64,000 nt of DNA, taken from Xiphophorus maculatus (Eukaryota > Chordata > Actinopteri > Cyprinodontiformes > Poeciliidae). Made by a program: the position numbers and the translations under genes. Within the stretch, counting starts at the first letter, position 1; the number at the start of each line of letters is the position of its first letter. The stretch lies in contig NC_036445.1 of assembly GCF_002775205.1 (NCBI RefSeq), positions 33,234,453-33,298,452 of the forward strand, written 5' to 3'. Below are positions 1-13,800 of this stretch, piece after piece. The notes below the pieces were generated by a model, which saw only the letters and a program-made list of their open reading frames with translations, made no database searches and was not told the origin of the DNA.

Positions 1-168
1 TATGAACATCCCTGACCATTATCTTCTTGTCTTGGGTAAACAGAGCATCTTCAGTCAGAGGCTTCTTCAGAGTCACTGTAATACAGACTGCTACAGGAGC
101 TCTTACCTGCCAACAGCGATCACTGTCTACAATAACTCTTTGAAGAATTAATGAGTTACAATACTTAA
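1..168 (+). mobile_element. Rex1-like LINE 3' end, upstream part
   Basis: This stretch aligns closely with 13650-13840 (shared words such as gggtaaacagagcatctt and caataactctttgaagaat). In translation it resembles the extreme C-terminus of Rex1-type reverse transcriptases (YRSSFLP-like). The element continues at 624-665 with the typical tail reading ccttttgggatcaatgaag; a TTAA-flanked MITE splits the two parts. The 5' side runs off the window. Confidence 0.7.
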
Positions 169-623
169 CCCTTTCATTCTTAGTGGTCACTGTAGTGGAC
201 AGTTATCTAAAGGCCATTTTATTGTGTTTCTTGTGGATTTTTATGTTATAAATGCACACAGACCCCTGAAGTGGACACTAGTGCATCACACAATACACCA
301 ACAACTGTCCATCCACTGCAAGTGCAAGAAATTTTTTGTTAAATCCAATATGGCAGACAGACAAAAGGGCATACTAACCAACCCAGCCCCTCCTTCTACT
401 GTAGAAAACTCTTGCAGGTAAAAAAACAACCAAAAAAAGCAAAACATATTTTGACATCAAGTAACTCTGAAAGAATGACACTACTGATGTATTTTCCAAA
501 TACCTTTGTATTTGGAGAAAATAATTGATCATTTGGAAAACAAAGCTATAAATTTTTTTCCCCAGCTTATTTTTATGCCTTAAGAAAATCTAGACAAAGG
601 ATCATAATTCATGCATGAAAGGG
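169..623. mobile_element. piggyBac-type MITE with TTAA target duplication
   Basis: The element begins CCCTTTCAT and ends with its reverse complement ATGAAAGGG, flanked by TTAA at 165-168 and 624-627. The related Rex1 tail at 13833-13850 preserves the empty site (acTTAAtttccc), which shows that exactly this segment was inserted. TTAA targeting and CCC ends are characteristic of piggyBac-like elements. There is no transposase ORF, so it is non-autonomous. Confidence 0.72.
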
Positions 624-665
624 TTAATTTCCTTTTGGGATCAATGAAGTATTTCCGAATTTGAA
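624..665 (+). mobile_element. Rex1-like LINE 3' tail, downstream part
   Basis: Terminal 3' sequence of the LINE copy that starts at position 1, resuming after the TTAA MITE. The same tail motif (tttccctttgggatYaat) recurs at 10185-10215 and 13840-13870, marking three copies of one family in or beside cnot10. Confidence 0.65.
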
Positions 666-858
666 TATTCAGTTAAATGACTAGTCGAATTCCACCACAC
701 ATACAGTAAATACATTTATTGTCTCTTCATTTCAGCACAAACTCCTCAGTCACATTAAAGCTAAACCTCAGCTGGACAAGTCCTCTACTCCCTGAAGCTT
801 CAAAAAGTTTACAGCTGGCTGATGGGCGACTCCAGGCAGCTGAAGTGATTGCAGAGGT

Positions 859-3800
859 TTATTTCCGTTGAACATGTGTGAAGGATGAGGGCAGCTGGAG
901 GGGCTGGGAAGGTTTCTTGCGAGGGTCTGGCGAGGACCTGTTAAGGGTTGAGGGTAGCAGCTGGTTCCTCTTGATGATCTGTAGAGCCAGCTGAGTGTTT
1001 CCTAAGGAGACATGACAAATGCTCAGTGATCACTGGAAACCCAGATCAAAACTGGATCAGACACTTTTAAAATGTGCAGCTGAAAACAAAGACTGGAACA
1101 CAGTGGAGAAAACGATGCCTGATGGACATAAGAAAAACAGAACAATGGCAACACAAGCAGTAATACTGGAGAAAACAAGTATTAAAGTCAGTTCTTAGTT
1201 ACATCAACTCGTTTTCAAGAGGATCTTCAAACGGTTGCCTCTGAACACAAGCTCTACACATGAAGCAAAGAAAGGAAAAATCATAATCTGCTTTGCCAAC
1301 CTCACAGAGGAAGTGTCTGCATACCTGAAATTTGCACGACACAAATTTGGTTAGCTGTCAGATGACAAACTGTTGTAACATTGAAGTTTGGCAAAGATTG
1401 AAGCTAGATTCAAATCTCCAGACATTACTGCAACTGACTGGTAGTGTGTGCAGCTTAGCAATCATTGAGCTGATAAAAATCACAAGCATTTATGGTCTTC
1501 ATTTGGTCTATGTGATCGACTGAGATGTAGACCTGCTGCTCAAACAGAGCAAAACCTTTTCTAGCTGCACAAAACAAAATGTAATGGACAAAAAACTAAG
1601 TAGAAACACTTTGAGAATAAATTGCAAAGCAGCAAAGAACAGCAATAAGCTGCTGTATATTTTAGAACTTTGAAAAAGTTTAATCCTTCAACAGATTGAG
1701 ACGCTTTAAGAAATACAAACCGTTTTGTAGCTCCAGGTAGACGCCCAGCAAGATGGCTTCAGGCGGAATCTCTTTGGAGTTCATCACAGATGCAGCCTGA
1801 TGGAGACAAACACAAATATATCAAAATGGAGAAATATAGCAATAAGTTGAGATTTGCTGCCTAGAAACTAAAACATCAGCAAAATGAGGCTTTAATGCAA
1901 ACGTGACATTTCAGTATAAATGTCACTTAAGGCATCACAGTATATGTGACAGTTCTACACAACAACATGAAGTGGGGATGTTTAACTTTAGCTACGTTTA
2001 GTCTGGGATGCCAGAATGTACTTATGGACGGTTCTCCATCCATCAACAAATTTCAAAACTTGATTGTCCTAATTTTAATTTATATCCAATTTTGAAAAAC
2101 AGAAAATTGGATGTATTTTTGCAAGTAACAAAAGAAAGATCCCTAAACTAGAAGTGCTTAGTGATCAGTAGAGCTTTAAGTAGGACAGCACAACATTTGA
2201 TAAAGCTGATACTGTGATATGAATGCAATATGAAAAAACACAATTTTCAACAGATGACTTGAATAACACCTTAAGTCATGCTGCACCAAGCCAGCTTGTG
2301 ACGCATGTGTTATCCTGCTAGAGCTGAAAATATTAGAAAATCTGGCAGTGGAGAAATTATGAGTAAATATTGCACTGATGATATAAAATGTTTTTCTGTC
2401 CTGTCTGTCTCATCCGTGCTCCCATCAGTCTGTGACCCTTATGGATGCTGCAGGTCACACTCTACACTAAAGGCAGGGTCCCACCACAGGGTAGGCAGGA
2501 CGGGGTCCCTTCATTCTGGGAGGAGACCACCCACCGCCCACTCCTGCAGGTCTCTTACCCCAGATGGTGACCAGAGAGTGGGGGGGGGGGTTGGAAGGAC
2601 CACTGGTCTCCCTTCACTCACTCAAATGTGGTGTTGATGAGTGTTTTTTAAATCCATTTTTATTCTCCGACTCTAACTGAATGGAGAATAGACGGGAAAT
2701 GGGGAGGAGAGAAAAGGGGGCGGCATGCTGCAAGAAAACCACCCAGGAAACGAAGAACAGGAGCAATCTGAGGACAACGAGGCCGAGCCTGCTGCTGTAC
2801 TGTGGTCTTCACTCCCTTCTGATGTTTGTGTTGCAGAGTTAGTTTGCAAAGCACACAGTGAAAAGGCCTGTGGAGGTGGGTACCTGATGCAGGCATTTGC
2901 GGGCCTTGTCATATTCGCTCCTCAGGCAGTAGGCGCTGCCCAGGTTGAAGAGCATCATGGCCTGTGCTGCTGCCACACTGCTGGGGTAAAACAGCGGCAT
3001 CTTCTTAGCTGCTGCACAACAGGGAGCCACGTCACTCTACATTCAGTAATCATTTCACTAGTTAGAGTACTGCAGGACGGGACCAAACACTAGGATGATG
3101 ACTTACATGGCTCTATGGGCTCATCTCCTTTCTCATGTCCTGCAGATAAAAAAATGAAGCGATTATTACGAAAGGAAAATGTTTGGCATAGTTTACTGAA
3201 GTGTGAGAGTCCACACACCCTGGTCCTGCTCGCTGCTAAGCACGCCTAGTGACACGTCGCTGATGTTCTCTGGGTTCAGGTGAGTGATTGCATCAGATAT
3301 TCTGTCCAATGAGATGAGAGCTTCAGCAGCATACAGGTGACCCAGAAACCTGAAGGGGGAAGAGACACAGCAGCACGTCACATAGATCAGCGTTTCCTAA
3401 CTCTGGTTCTCAAGTCACACTGACCTGCCTGTTTCAGATGTTCCTCTGCTTCAACACCCCATTCAGATGATTGCAATTCAGTAAAACCCTGTTAATCAGC
3501 CATCAGTAGAAATCATGAGTGCTGAAGCAGGGGAATGTCTAGGACTTGCAGGGCAGTGTACCTTGAAGACCAGGGTTGGAAAAACACTAATGTAGATAAC
3601 TTTAGACAGCCGTTCAATTGCTTGTTAGCAAAAACAGCAGATCAGACAATCCCAATCGTCCTGTATGACATGAAGACATAGTGAAGGTCTTTAGATGACC
3701 AACAGCAGCCTGTTTCTTGTCCCCTGGAACACACAGCCACCTCTCAGCTTCCTCACTGTCTGTGGGACAACGGACCGGCTGCAAACACTGTGGGACCATG

Positions 3801-6800
3801 GAGGCCATGGAGACTTAAAGAACAAAACAACTTTTAAAACGCATAGTAAAAGCAGCTGGAAGCCAGTAAACACTTCCTAGCACCGACTGACATCTGATCA
3901 ATCACACAACAGGTTCACATCCAGAGAGAGGCAAAACGTTCAGCAGAGGTACTGAAAACAAAAACGTGATTTCAACCAGAACCGGTCTGGACTCATTTTA
4001 CCACTGGAAAACAATAAAAACAGCTGGTTTACATCCCAACAACATTCACCTTCATTTGAAGCTATTCTTCCTTTCCAAAAGATTTGAATAAATAGCTGCT
4101 ACTCTACTCTCATTGTCTCTTAAATATCCTCTATGAAAAGTTTGGGGTAATTCAAATTCCTCTCTGGTCCAACATTCTGCTACATGGGAACCTACACACA
4201 CCACACTGGTTTCCAGTTCACTTTAGGACAGAATTCAGACTGTCCAGTGTGACTGTAAGGCTACCAACAATCCTGCCCCTCCTTACTTGGAGTAAGAAAT
4301 AGGGAGGGCCAAAATAAGTTTGCAAAATATATTTTTTGCTTCCTAATTCAGAATTGCTGTCTGAATTGGATTGAAAAAGTTATGTCATGTATTGTAGCCA
4401 GAGTTAATGATGATGATAATGGTGATGATGCTTACCTGAGGGAGCCAGACACCTTGATTTGATGAAGCAGTTTGTCAGCGTGGTGCAGAGCCAGCAGGTT
4501 GTCTCCCAGGGCCAGCGCCACATAGGCACTACAAGCCAGGATGGAACACCTGCAGACCAGCTCTGGTTACATGTCACAGCACAGCAAACATCATCCTAAC
4601 ACCATCATGGCTCACTGTCTTTACCTGAGGTTTTCCACCTCCTGTTTTCGAAGTGGAGACGATGGAGTTGCAGAAAAAAACTTATCAGCTTCCTGACTTT
4701 TTCCACTGCAAACAACAACACACCATGTCACAATCAACAGCAACATCCAGTCCTGGAGAACATCTCAATGCAGCATTACTAGGACTCCTAAATCTGAAAA
4801 TGATCAAATAAGCAAGAAAGATCAACACTTTGCCAAGTGTCTGTGTGTGTGAGAATAAAGCATAAAACTGAAAAGCTTTTAAAGTGCAATAAATCAAAGT
4901 TTTCTTTCTTTTGCAAAAAAGCCTCCATATTATCCATGTTGTGGAATGATGTTATATAATAAACTGTATGGAATGATGAATATTTGGAGAACTGCTTGGA
5001 AACCAGTGAATATCCATAGAGACATTTAGCCCTGAAGTAACGCTCGTTTTCTTGGCAGCTGTAGTTTCGTGGTCAGCAGTGTCTCTAAATGCAAACTGTA
5101 ACATAAACCTGCCACCAAAAACTGATATTGTCATAGTGACTGCTTTCTGTTTACGTTGTAATTGTCCAGAAACCATCATGTCTTCGTTCTTCTCAGTTTT
5201 CTGTGTTTTGGACATAATCCCCAGTGAGTCACAGACCTGACAGACATCATCTCAGCTAAAACAAATCTACAGTTAGACTTTTAATTCATTCTGCTGCAGG
5301 AGGCTCATAGAGCAGCACCCCCCACTGCTGCAGGGGCTGCATGTCTGTGTCTCCCACTTTTACTCTGTCATGCAGGATGGTGACCTATGTGTCCCCTGGG
5401 ACTGGAAGAGCTGACCTTTTAATTCATTCCTAGACATCATAATATGTGCCTGTGATTTTTAAGGAAAGCGATGTCTGACCCATAAGAAGAATAAAACACC
5501 CACAAAGGAAGAAATTCATTGGCTTCATCTATATATGAGTGGGATTCAGGCTGGCACTGGCTGATAAAAGTGTCAGAAAAACAGTGAGTAAAACTGACAA
5601 TATTATGACAAATAAATGCAAATCATCCTATGAAACACTAAGCATGTCAAGGTTCAGTACGTTATTACCCACACACATAGAGATGTAATGGTACACGGGT
5701 TATTCTGACCTGCAGGGGTCACTGTTCTCACTGCTGCTCTCGGTGCTTCCTGATTGGCTGGAGTTCTTGGAGCCGCTTTCAGCCTTGGCTTCCGGCTGCT
5801 GGTGTTCAGGCAGCAGCAGCAGGGCGTTCCGCAGACAGATGGCAGCAAACTCCATACTGGCTACAGGGATGGCAGCAGATTGGCCTTCACTGAACAGAGA
5901 CAGCAGAACGCAGAGTCAGCATCTGGATCAGCTCCTGAAATCCAACAGCTCACTGCCTCCTACATGACAAGTTAAAGTCTTTCCCACTGACCTTTCCTGT
6001 CGTAAGCATCTCAACCTGTACTCTCATATTTGAATTTCAGAGTTGAAGGATGTCTGACTAACCTGTAGTTGGTGTTCTGTGAAGACTGTGATGCCAGAAC
6101 AATCTTGCGATGGTATCCTTGTCCAATTACAGACTGGACTATTCCCTTTTTACTAGGTAAACTCTTGCTTTCCTGCTCGGAGCCCTGGAAACATTAGCAA
6201 ACATCACAACGTATTCACAAACTATGTTGCCCAGTTGTAACATATTATATTTCAAAGCATAAACATATTTCCTATGTAGTTAAATTCCGCAGTTGACGAC
6301 ATTTCCACAATATCCTGAACAGTCCAGAACGCATTTTTCCACTCATGTGGAAAAAGCTTTTGACTGTATGGAATGGATTTATTTATTGGAAATATTTGGG
6401 ATCCATTCAAATTTTATTCATAGATTGAGCTATTGGCACAGAGTGGCACTCTGAGCCTCTGTTCAGTGCTGTAATCACTGAACTGAAAAAAATTAAACTG
6501 TAATGACAAATTCACAAAACTAACTAAAATTAACAGAAAATGGCCTTAGTTTTCATTTCTGTCTCATTACTTTGAAGCCTAGTTTCCAGTAGTTTTTGTC
6601 TTGCTCTGCCACATTCTGCCAGCAGATGGCAGGCATGCAAGTCAAGATCTCTGCTCAGTGCTGGAGATTTATGATTTTCTTTTTCTATGCAACAGGTAGT
6701 CCTGTTGTTTTTTGTAATGTTTTGTTTGTGTAAAATACCTTAATAAAAATATCTTGATTTAAAAAAAATCCAAAGCTGGGCTGTGTGAAGTTGTGTTGGA

Positions 6801-9800
6801 GGAAGTAGGCCTGTCGTGATAAACAATAAATTAAAGTTATCGACCTCATTTTAATTTATCGGCTTCATCGTTTCTTTCTGCGTTTTTCTCTTTCTATGGA
6901 TGAAAAAAGGCTCAACTCCGATGCTCTCCACTGACCCCTCCCTTCCTCATTTCCTTAGTGTAATGTCCAGTTCACACTACATGATTTTGGCCCATTTTCA
7001 AAACCTGACATTAACTGACAGAAAATCGTAGGTGTAACGGGTTTGATCGGGCCCGACCGGGCCATATGTCCAGTCACAAGGCAGAGCAACACACCACACA
7101 AGAAACAATTTCTCTCACCGACATTCAGATTTCAGACAGAAAGTTCCGTCAAAACCCACTATATCACACGTGAATTTAGAGTGAACAAACAGGGATAATG
7201 AGGTAGACGCAATAGCGATAGTTTGTGAGCTTATTTTAAGCCATAAAACATGTAACAAAAAGAAAAGGCATTGGTAGCAATTCCGCTCTAATTGCTGTCC
7301 TTGTCATTTTTGTGGATATTCTTTGCACGAAATGTTGAATAAACAACGTTCGGAGTTGGAGAGGATGTCGGCTGGACTTTGGGTTTCCCTTCGTGCTTTC
7401 CCCTCAGAAAGCACGGAGGGGAATCCGTGCTTTCTGATTGGCTACCTGTCACATTCAACAGGCTGCGATCTCGTTCCCAGTCGGGGGAAACCACACACGC
7501 TGCAGTGATAAACTGACTAAGACAATCCAACATGTCAAATATATTGGATTTAGATCGAAGCGGTAACAATGTTCTACCAATTGGACCCGATCAGTTGTAA
7601 CACACCATACTCGGTGTGTTACGACCACGTCGTAAGATTGTCAAAGGGGAGAATCGGGGCAAAAAAAATAAAATATTGTGTTGTTTGAACTAGGCTTAAG
7701 GGAGGAGTGAACTATTGAATCAGGTAGTAGAATATGCTCATCTTCTCTATCTAAATCTAATGATTATTGAAGGGCAATATAGTATACAGACTTCATAATC
7801 TACACTCTTGGTTGAATGTAGTTTTTATTTCCACTTTGGTTTTATGTTGTTTAGTTTTTAATCAAGTGCATTTTTGTTAATGGAGACTGAGAGTCCAGTT
7901 TATTTTTATTTTTGATTGTTTTGAGTCCCAGTGTTAAGAGGTCTTTTGAAAATAAAGTGCATCCATTTTTGGCAGGATATTGCTTGCATTATTATGTCAT
8001 TACCATTAAATCAGTTTAAAATGGTCTTCAAACAATATTATCGTTTATCGCAATAATTTTTGAGACAATTAATCGCTCAGCAAAATTTGTTATTGTGACA
8101 GGCCTAGCAGGAAGCAACTACTCCATTAAACCAGTAGCTCCAGTCTTACAGTTCGAACATGAAAACAAGTCTGTTGTCAAAAACACCTTTCCTTATTATT
8201 TCACTTTTTACATGGTTTGATGCAGGAGATATGAACACAGGTGCCTGGAATAATATTTTAAATGATTGTAATTTTTTTCATTCAAACCATCTAGAAATAT
8301 TTAAATTTGAATTTCATAAAACAAAATATGCTGTGATGGACTGGCGACCTGTCCAGGTGACCCCGCCTCTCGCCTGCAGGGGGCTGCTGGAGTTAGGGAC
8401 CAGCAGCCCTCCTGACCCCAAAGGATGTAAGAAAATGGATGGATGGAAAACAAAGTTTGCTTTAGTTTTAGGTTGTGATTCACTAACATACACCAATTCC
8501 TATGGCACTAGTAGAAGTAATTTCCCTGCTGGGATGAATAAAGTACTTCTATAAAGAAGGGTGCACCGGAGAGCTGATCTCTAAAATCCTTAACTCAGCA
8601 GCTGGTGGATGAAGGCTGAACATACCCCTTTGTTAGCAGAGATGCAGCATTCAGCCAGGCGCAACCACAGGCGTGGGTTGGAGTGGTAAACCTGAACGGC
8701 CTCCATCAGACACTCGAAGGCTGCCAGCGGCCTGGCGGCGTGCAGCAGCTGGACGCCGCAGTTATACAGCAGCTCATAGCGCTTGTTGAACAGCAGGGCA
8801 CACATAGGGACACCTGACAGTCTTTTACCTGGAGACAGAAAGTAAGCATTCAGCACTGCTGTGACTGTTACTGGATTCAAATCTAATAGATAATCACCAG
8901 ATACAAAACTACATCCAGCTTCTTCTATTTTGGTTCAGTTTTCTTAACACAACTGCAGTCAGAGGTAGATCCATAAAGCATGGCGAGATGAATCAAAGTC
9001 ACCATGGAAAGAAACAGTCTGGGTTCTGGAGCTTACACTGATTGTTGCCGCCGTCTCCCAGTTGTGCACTAGTGTGATCGTTCTCCTGCAGCGCCTTCTT
9101 GAAGTAGAAGATGCCTAGGTTGTGTTTCCCCATTGCAAAGTGGATGCAGCCCAGATTGTTCCAGAACATACAGCGAACACATTCACCTGGATCAAACAGA
9201 CGGGTCAGCCCGGAGCCTCAGCATGGACACGGCCCTCAACCTGACAAAACACTTCCTGCTTGTTCCCATGGTGAAGTGTTGTGCATATGAGTTTAAAATA
9301 ACAGCTTGACATGATGAGTGGAGATCCCACAGATCTGACTGCAGGCTGGAGGTCAGCAGATCTCACCGGTTCTAATGGGTCCAGGATGCTCTGCCATGTT
9401 GGAGCTGTTCAGCAGCTTCACCGCTTTGCGGTAGTTTCCTCTCTGATACTCAAAGTTACTCTTGAGGAAGAGAGAGGGGGCAGACTGGAAGAGAAGAGAC
9501 AGGAGAGAAGGAGCTGGGAGGCGTTCTCTGAAAACTCCCCTCCGCTCTACACTCACAAAGAAGACAACATTTTAGACAAAGATCTGCCTAAAGTCCCACA
9601 GCTCTGTGTATGACTTTAAACACTAAAATTTTACTAGTGGTCAACTCTTCTCTTAGTCCAACTTTGCCCCAGATGTTCCCTGCTGCAGCGTTGTCATGGA
9701 CACTCACATTCCCTGCTGTGTTCATCACTGATTTAATCTCTCTCTTACAGGCCTTGGAAGACTTCATCTGAATGTACGCTCTCACTTTGTACTGGAAAAG

Positions 9801-10816
9801 AAGCCAAGAACAGGCAGCTGGTGAATCAGGAGAGAAAATGAACAGCAGATCATGTTTACACTGACCAGCATTCCTACCTGATGGATTTTGGATTTGGCTG
9901 CTTCCATCATTGCTACAAACTCCACCTTTTGGTTTGATCCTGAGTTGTTGCTCTAAAAAAAAGCCAACACTTATAATTAACAATATTCTGACATATTTCT
10001 CAGCTTATGGTTCCCACACAGCTTTAAGGGAAAAACATCATCAAATGAGATAATCGTTGATTTCAGGAGGAACAGGGTTAGATCAGACTATCTCCATCAA
10101 GAAGTGGAGGTGGTTGAGGAATATAAATATCTCAGTGTTTATTTTTATATAGATATTTTATAAATATATTGTGCTTAATTTCCCTTTGGGATTAATAAAG
10201 TATTTTTAAATTTGAATTATTGTCCAGCAAAATGTGTTCTGGTGACAGGACTATCTGTGTGTAAATTGTCTTAGTCTGAACAACAAAAATATTTTTTTCC
10301 ATTTGGCAGAACGGTCAACTACCTCTGCCTTGCCGTTCTTGTTGCTTCCTTGTACAGCGATCTTGTCCAGAATAGCCAGCAGGTGGAGCGCCTTCTCTGG
10401 CTGGAATGTCAGCAGGTAGAGATCCACCAACAGGAAGCACACTGACTGGGCAAATTTCTCTTCTAGAGCAAATACAATAATTAACTCCAAGCCTTCATGT
10501 GCAAAAAGTCACATTCCAGTTATCATTCAAAAACACATCATCAGGTTCTTAAGCAAAACCAAAAACATTAAACTTGTTGCTGGTGAAAAAGCAGCAGGGA
10601 CTGTGACCAGCAGCACAACATACCAAATGGTTCGAGGAACTGGTAGAGCTTCTCTCCTATAGAGATGGCCTCAGAGTACTGGCGCATGTGGTAGTGGATG
10701 ATGGCCTGGTTATAGTACAGCAAACTATTCTCCACATCATCCAAGCCATCAACATCTTCTGTGGCTGTGTGAAGCTGGGACACACAGCTCAGGTCATGGT
10801 CATGAACAAACACAGA

Positions 10817-10847
<31 letters not shown>

Positions 10848-13800
10848 GTGTGTGTGTGCGTGTGTGTGTGTGCGTGTGTGTAGAAGAGAAGAGACAGATG
10901 TGTAGTCTTACCTGATTCTTCATTGCTGAAAGGGTCTGCTTCAATGAACCTGTCGCAGTCTGGCCACTTCTGTAGAACTCTAAAACAGCTTTATTCAAAG
11001 AAATTTTGTAGTCCTCTTTGTTGAGCTCCTGCAAGGCTTCAAGCTGTTTCAGAGACTCGTCATACTTTCCAGCCTATGAAGAGGATGTTGGACAATCTCA
11101 CAAATCTGGAGCAGGTGGGGGGAGTTATGTTATAGCAAACTATAAAAAACAAACAGCAAAGTCCATAAAAACTTTCACTGACAATCATCATCAATCAATT
11201 ACCATCAGGACAACTCCCTTGTAGGTCCTGCTTGATGCATTGGTATTACACCTACAGCTCATTCTATACATGTTTTGTGCTGAGACATTTCTAATTTTGG
11301 AATGGCGTTGGTAACGGCTGCAGATGAATGAGACGAGATGCTCTGCATGTTCTGACCCACAACCTGCTGGCAGCAGTGCCATTAAACAGGAAACAGAAGG
11401 TGAGGTACAATTCCAGTCCAACCAATAGCAGGAGTAGCACTAGCAACACCAAAGGCTTATGGTTACCATAATGTCAAGTAACGGAGGCTCACAAAGTCCA
11501 AAAAGTTATATTTTTTGTAGTTTTTTTTTTTTTTTTGTAGTTTGTTTGGGTCGAGGCTGGTCTGTGTTCACACAAGCGAACCAAAACCACCACATAAAAT
11601 GGGTCTGGGTCTAAGGGTTCACTTGAGTGGATCCACACATGGAGGATGGGTGTGGACCAACGGAGGAAACCGTTAATTGGACCAAATGTGATAGGTGTAA
11701 ATGCATCCTAAAACAGTTGGCTCTGAATTAACCTGACCACTAATGTTGGGCTGTGACACTGGAAACAACCTAATAGTGTGTAGAACCACAACGTCTTTAC
11801 CAGCAATAAACAGTCTGAAGCATTCCTCTTGCTCCGACTTAAACTTCTCAATCATGATAGATGGCCAACAGAACCTCAACATTTCATTCACTTTCTCTGC
11901 TGCCATTGCTTAAGTACAATAATAGACAAATTACAATTCAAAATAGCACAGAAAATCAACGTCATCGTTCACAACTTGTCCTTCTGTTTGCTGATTGGCC
12001 AGGATTAAATGCATCTTGAGAAATAAACTCAATGGGATAAACCCAGGTGGAGAACTGAAGGGAGATGAGAATCCAGTGGAACTGCTTAAGAAGGCAACGG
12101 TCAGGCTATCACTGTTTACAAACATCAATTTCTAACTCATTCTCATATTATTAGTCTCTATAATTCATGTTTTTGCTCCTTTTATTATGTCTGCAGCTTT
12201 ACATATTTGGCAAAGGAAATCTGAAAACAGACAGATTATGTTAAGATCCCCCAAAACATCAAAAGAGAATATTTACCAGAAAAGCTTCATATGCACTCGT
12301 TGCCATCTCCTTCTCCTGGTCCGTCATCCCACTGGACGGCGAGCCGTTATGTTTTGCCTCGTTTAATTCTGCTCAATTAAAGCAAACTGATTAAAATGTG
12401 CCAAATGCTGCATTACAATATTTATGGTAGAAAATTGGGGTCGAAATTAGATCTGGCTTGTCCAGCTTTACAATAAGTCACAGGCAAAATAAGGAGCATT
12501 AAAAGTAGCTCACCAAATGTATAACCTACCTAGTGACAAGAAGAAAGCATAAATATAACTCTAATCATAGCTAGAGAATAATCAAAAAACAGTTAAACTC
12601 TTAAAGAAACACACAAAACATTCATAAAGAATGCATCTTGAACACATGGCCAGAGTTGTTTCTCCACAGTAGGAAGCAGTGAGCATGGCTGGCCCCACGC
12701 TGGTATCGGAACAACAGAATTAGGATCTGTGTCAATTCCTCTGGACCAGGTCAAAAACAAGGTTGATATATCCTTCTGTGTCCAGTAATCCAGCATGTAC
12801 TTGATGACATGTGGTGACCTTTGAAAACACTGCTTCCTGACCACAGCTTGTCGTTAGGATGAATGTGTGTCAGCAATGGAACCAGCAAGAAACCGTGTGT
12901 CTAACCAGGTGGTCAGCAGCACCACAGGGCCCTGTACTCTCACCATTTCTTTTCACTCTACACTTCAGATGTCCAGCACAAGTCTGACTTCTGTCATCTG
13001 CAGAAATACTCAGATGACTCTGCAGTTGTTGGTTGAATCAGAGATGGACAAGAGGCTGAGTACAGCAGACTGAACTTCTTGAGGAAGCTAAGATCCTTCA
13101 AGGTTTGCAGCAAGATGCTGCAGATTTTCTATCAGTCCAGTGGTTCCCAAAGATTTTCTTCTGGGCACCCCTGTGGATTACAAACCCCCCCACAAAAAAA
13201 AAAAAAAAAATCAACTAGGCACACACATCGTTCAACCAGACATAAACCTATACACATACTTTGCTTTCAAACTCCACTGAAGTTTATTTCACACTTCAGG
13301 TTGCAACAAAACACACTACAAACCATCTTTACAGTGAAAAACCTTTGTGTAACTGTTGTTCTTTTTTTCATTCATTCATCCATACCGCTACCCGCACACA
13401 CCCCTCCCCCCACTGGCAATAGCATTGCGACCACCATTTGGCGTGCAGTGGGAACCACTGTATCAGTCTGTTGTTGAGAGCGTCATCTCGTCATCTGTCA
13501 TCTGTTAGGGCAGCAGCATCAGAACCAGCCAGGGACATAAAAAGGCTCAACAACCTGATAAATTAGGCTGGTTCTGTTCTGGTTCTGTTCTGGGGACGAC
13601 TGTGACCTCTTTAGATGATGAGGCAAACAAGAATTCTTCATGAGGTCAAGAAAGTTATGGACAACCCTGACCATCATCTTCATTAGACTGTCTTGGGTAA
13701 ACAGAGCATCTTCAGTCAGAGGCTTCTTCATATTCACAGTAATACAGACTGCTACAGGAGCTCTTTCCTGCCAACAGCGATCACTTTCTACAATAACTCT

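Noticed and set aside
2305..2637. 110-codon plus-strand ORF
   Set aside because: It lies in a cnot10 intron (between coding exons 17 and 18), is low complexity near the G run at 2581-2590, and has no recognisable similarity.
10688..11034. ORFs with Cys-Val or His-Thr repeats
   Set aside because: Produced by translating the TG microsatellite and antisense cnot10 exon sequence.
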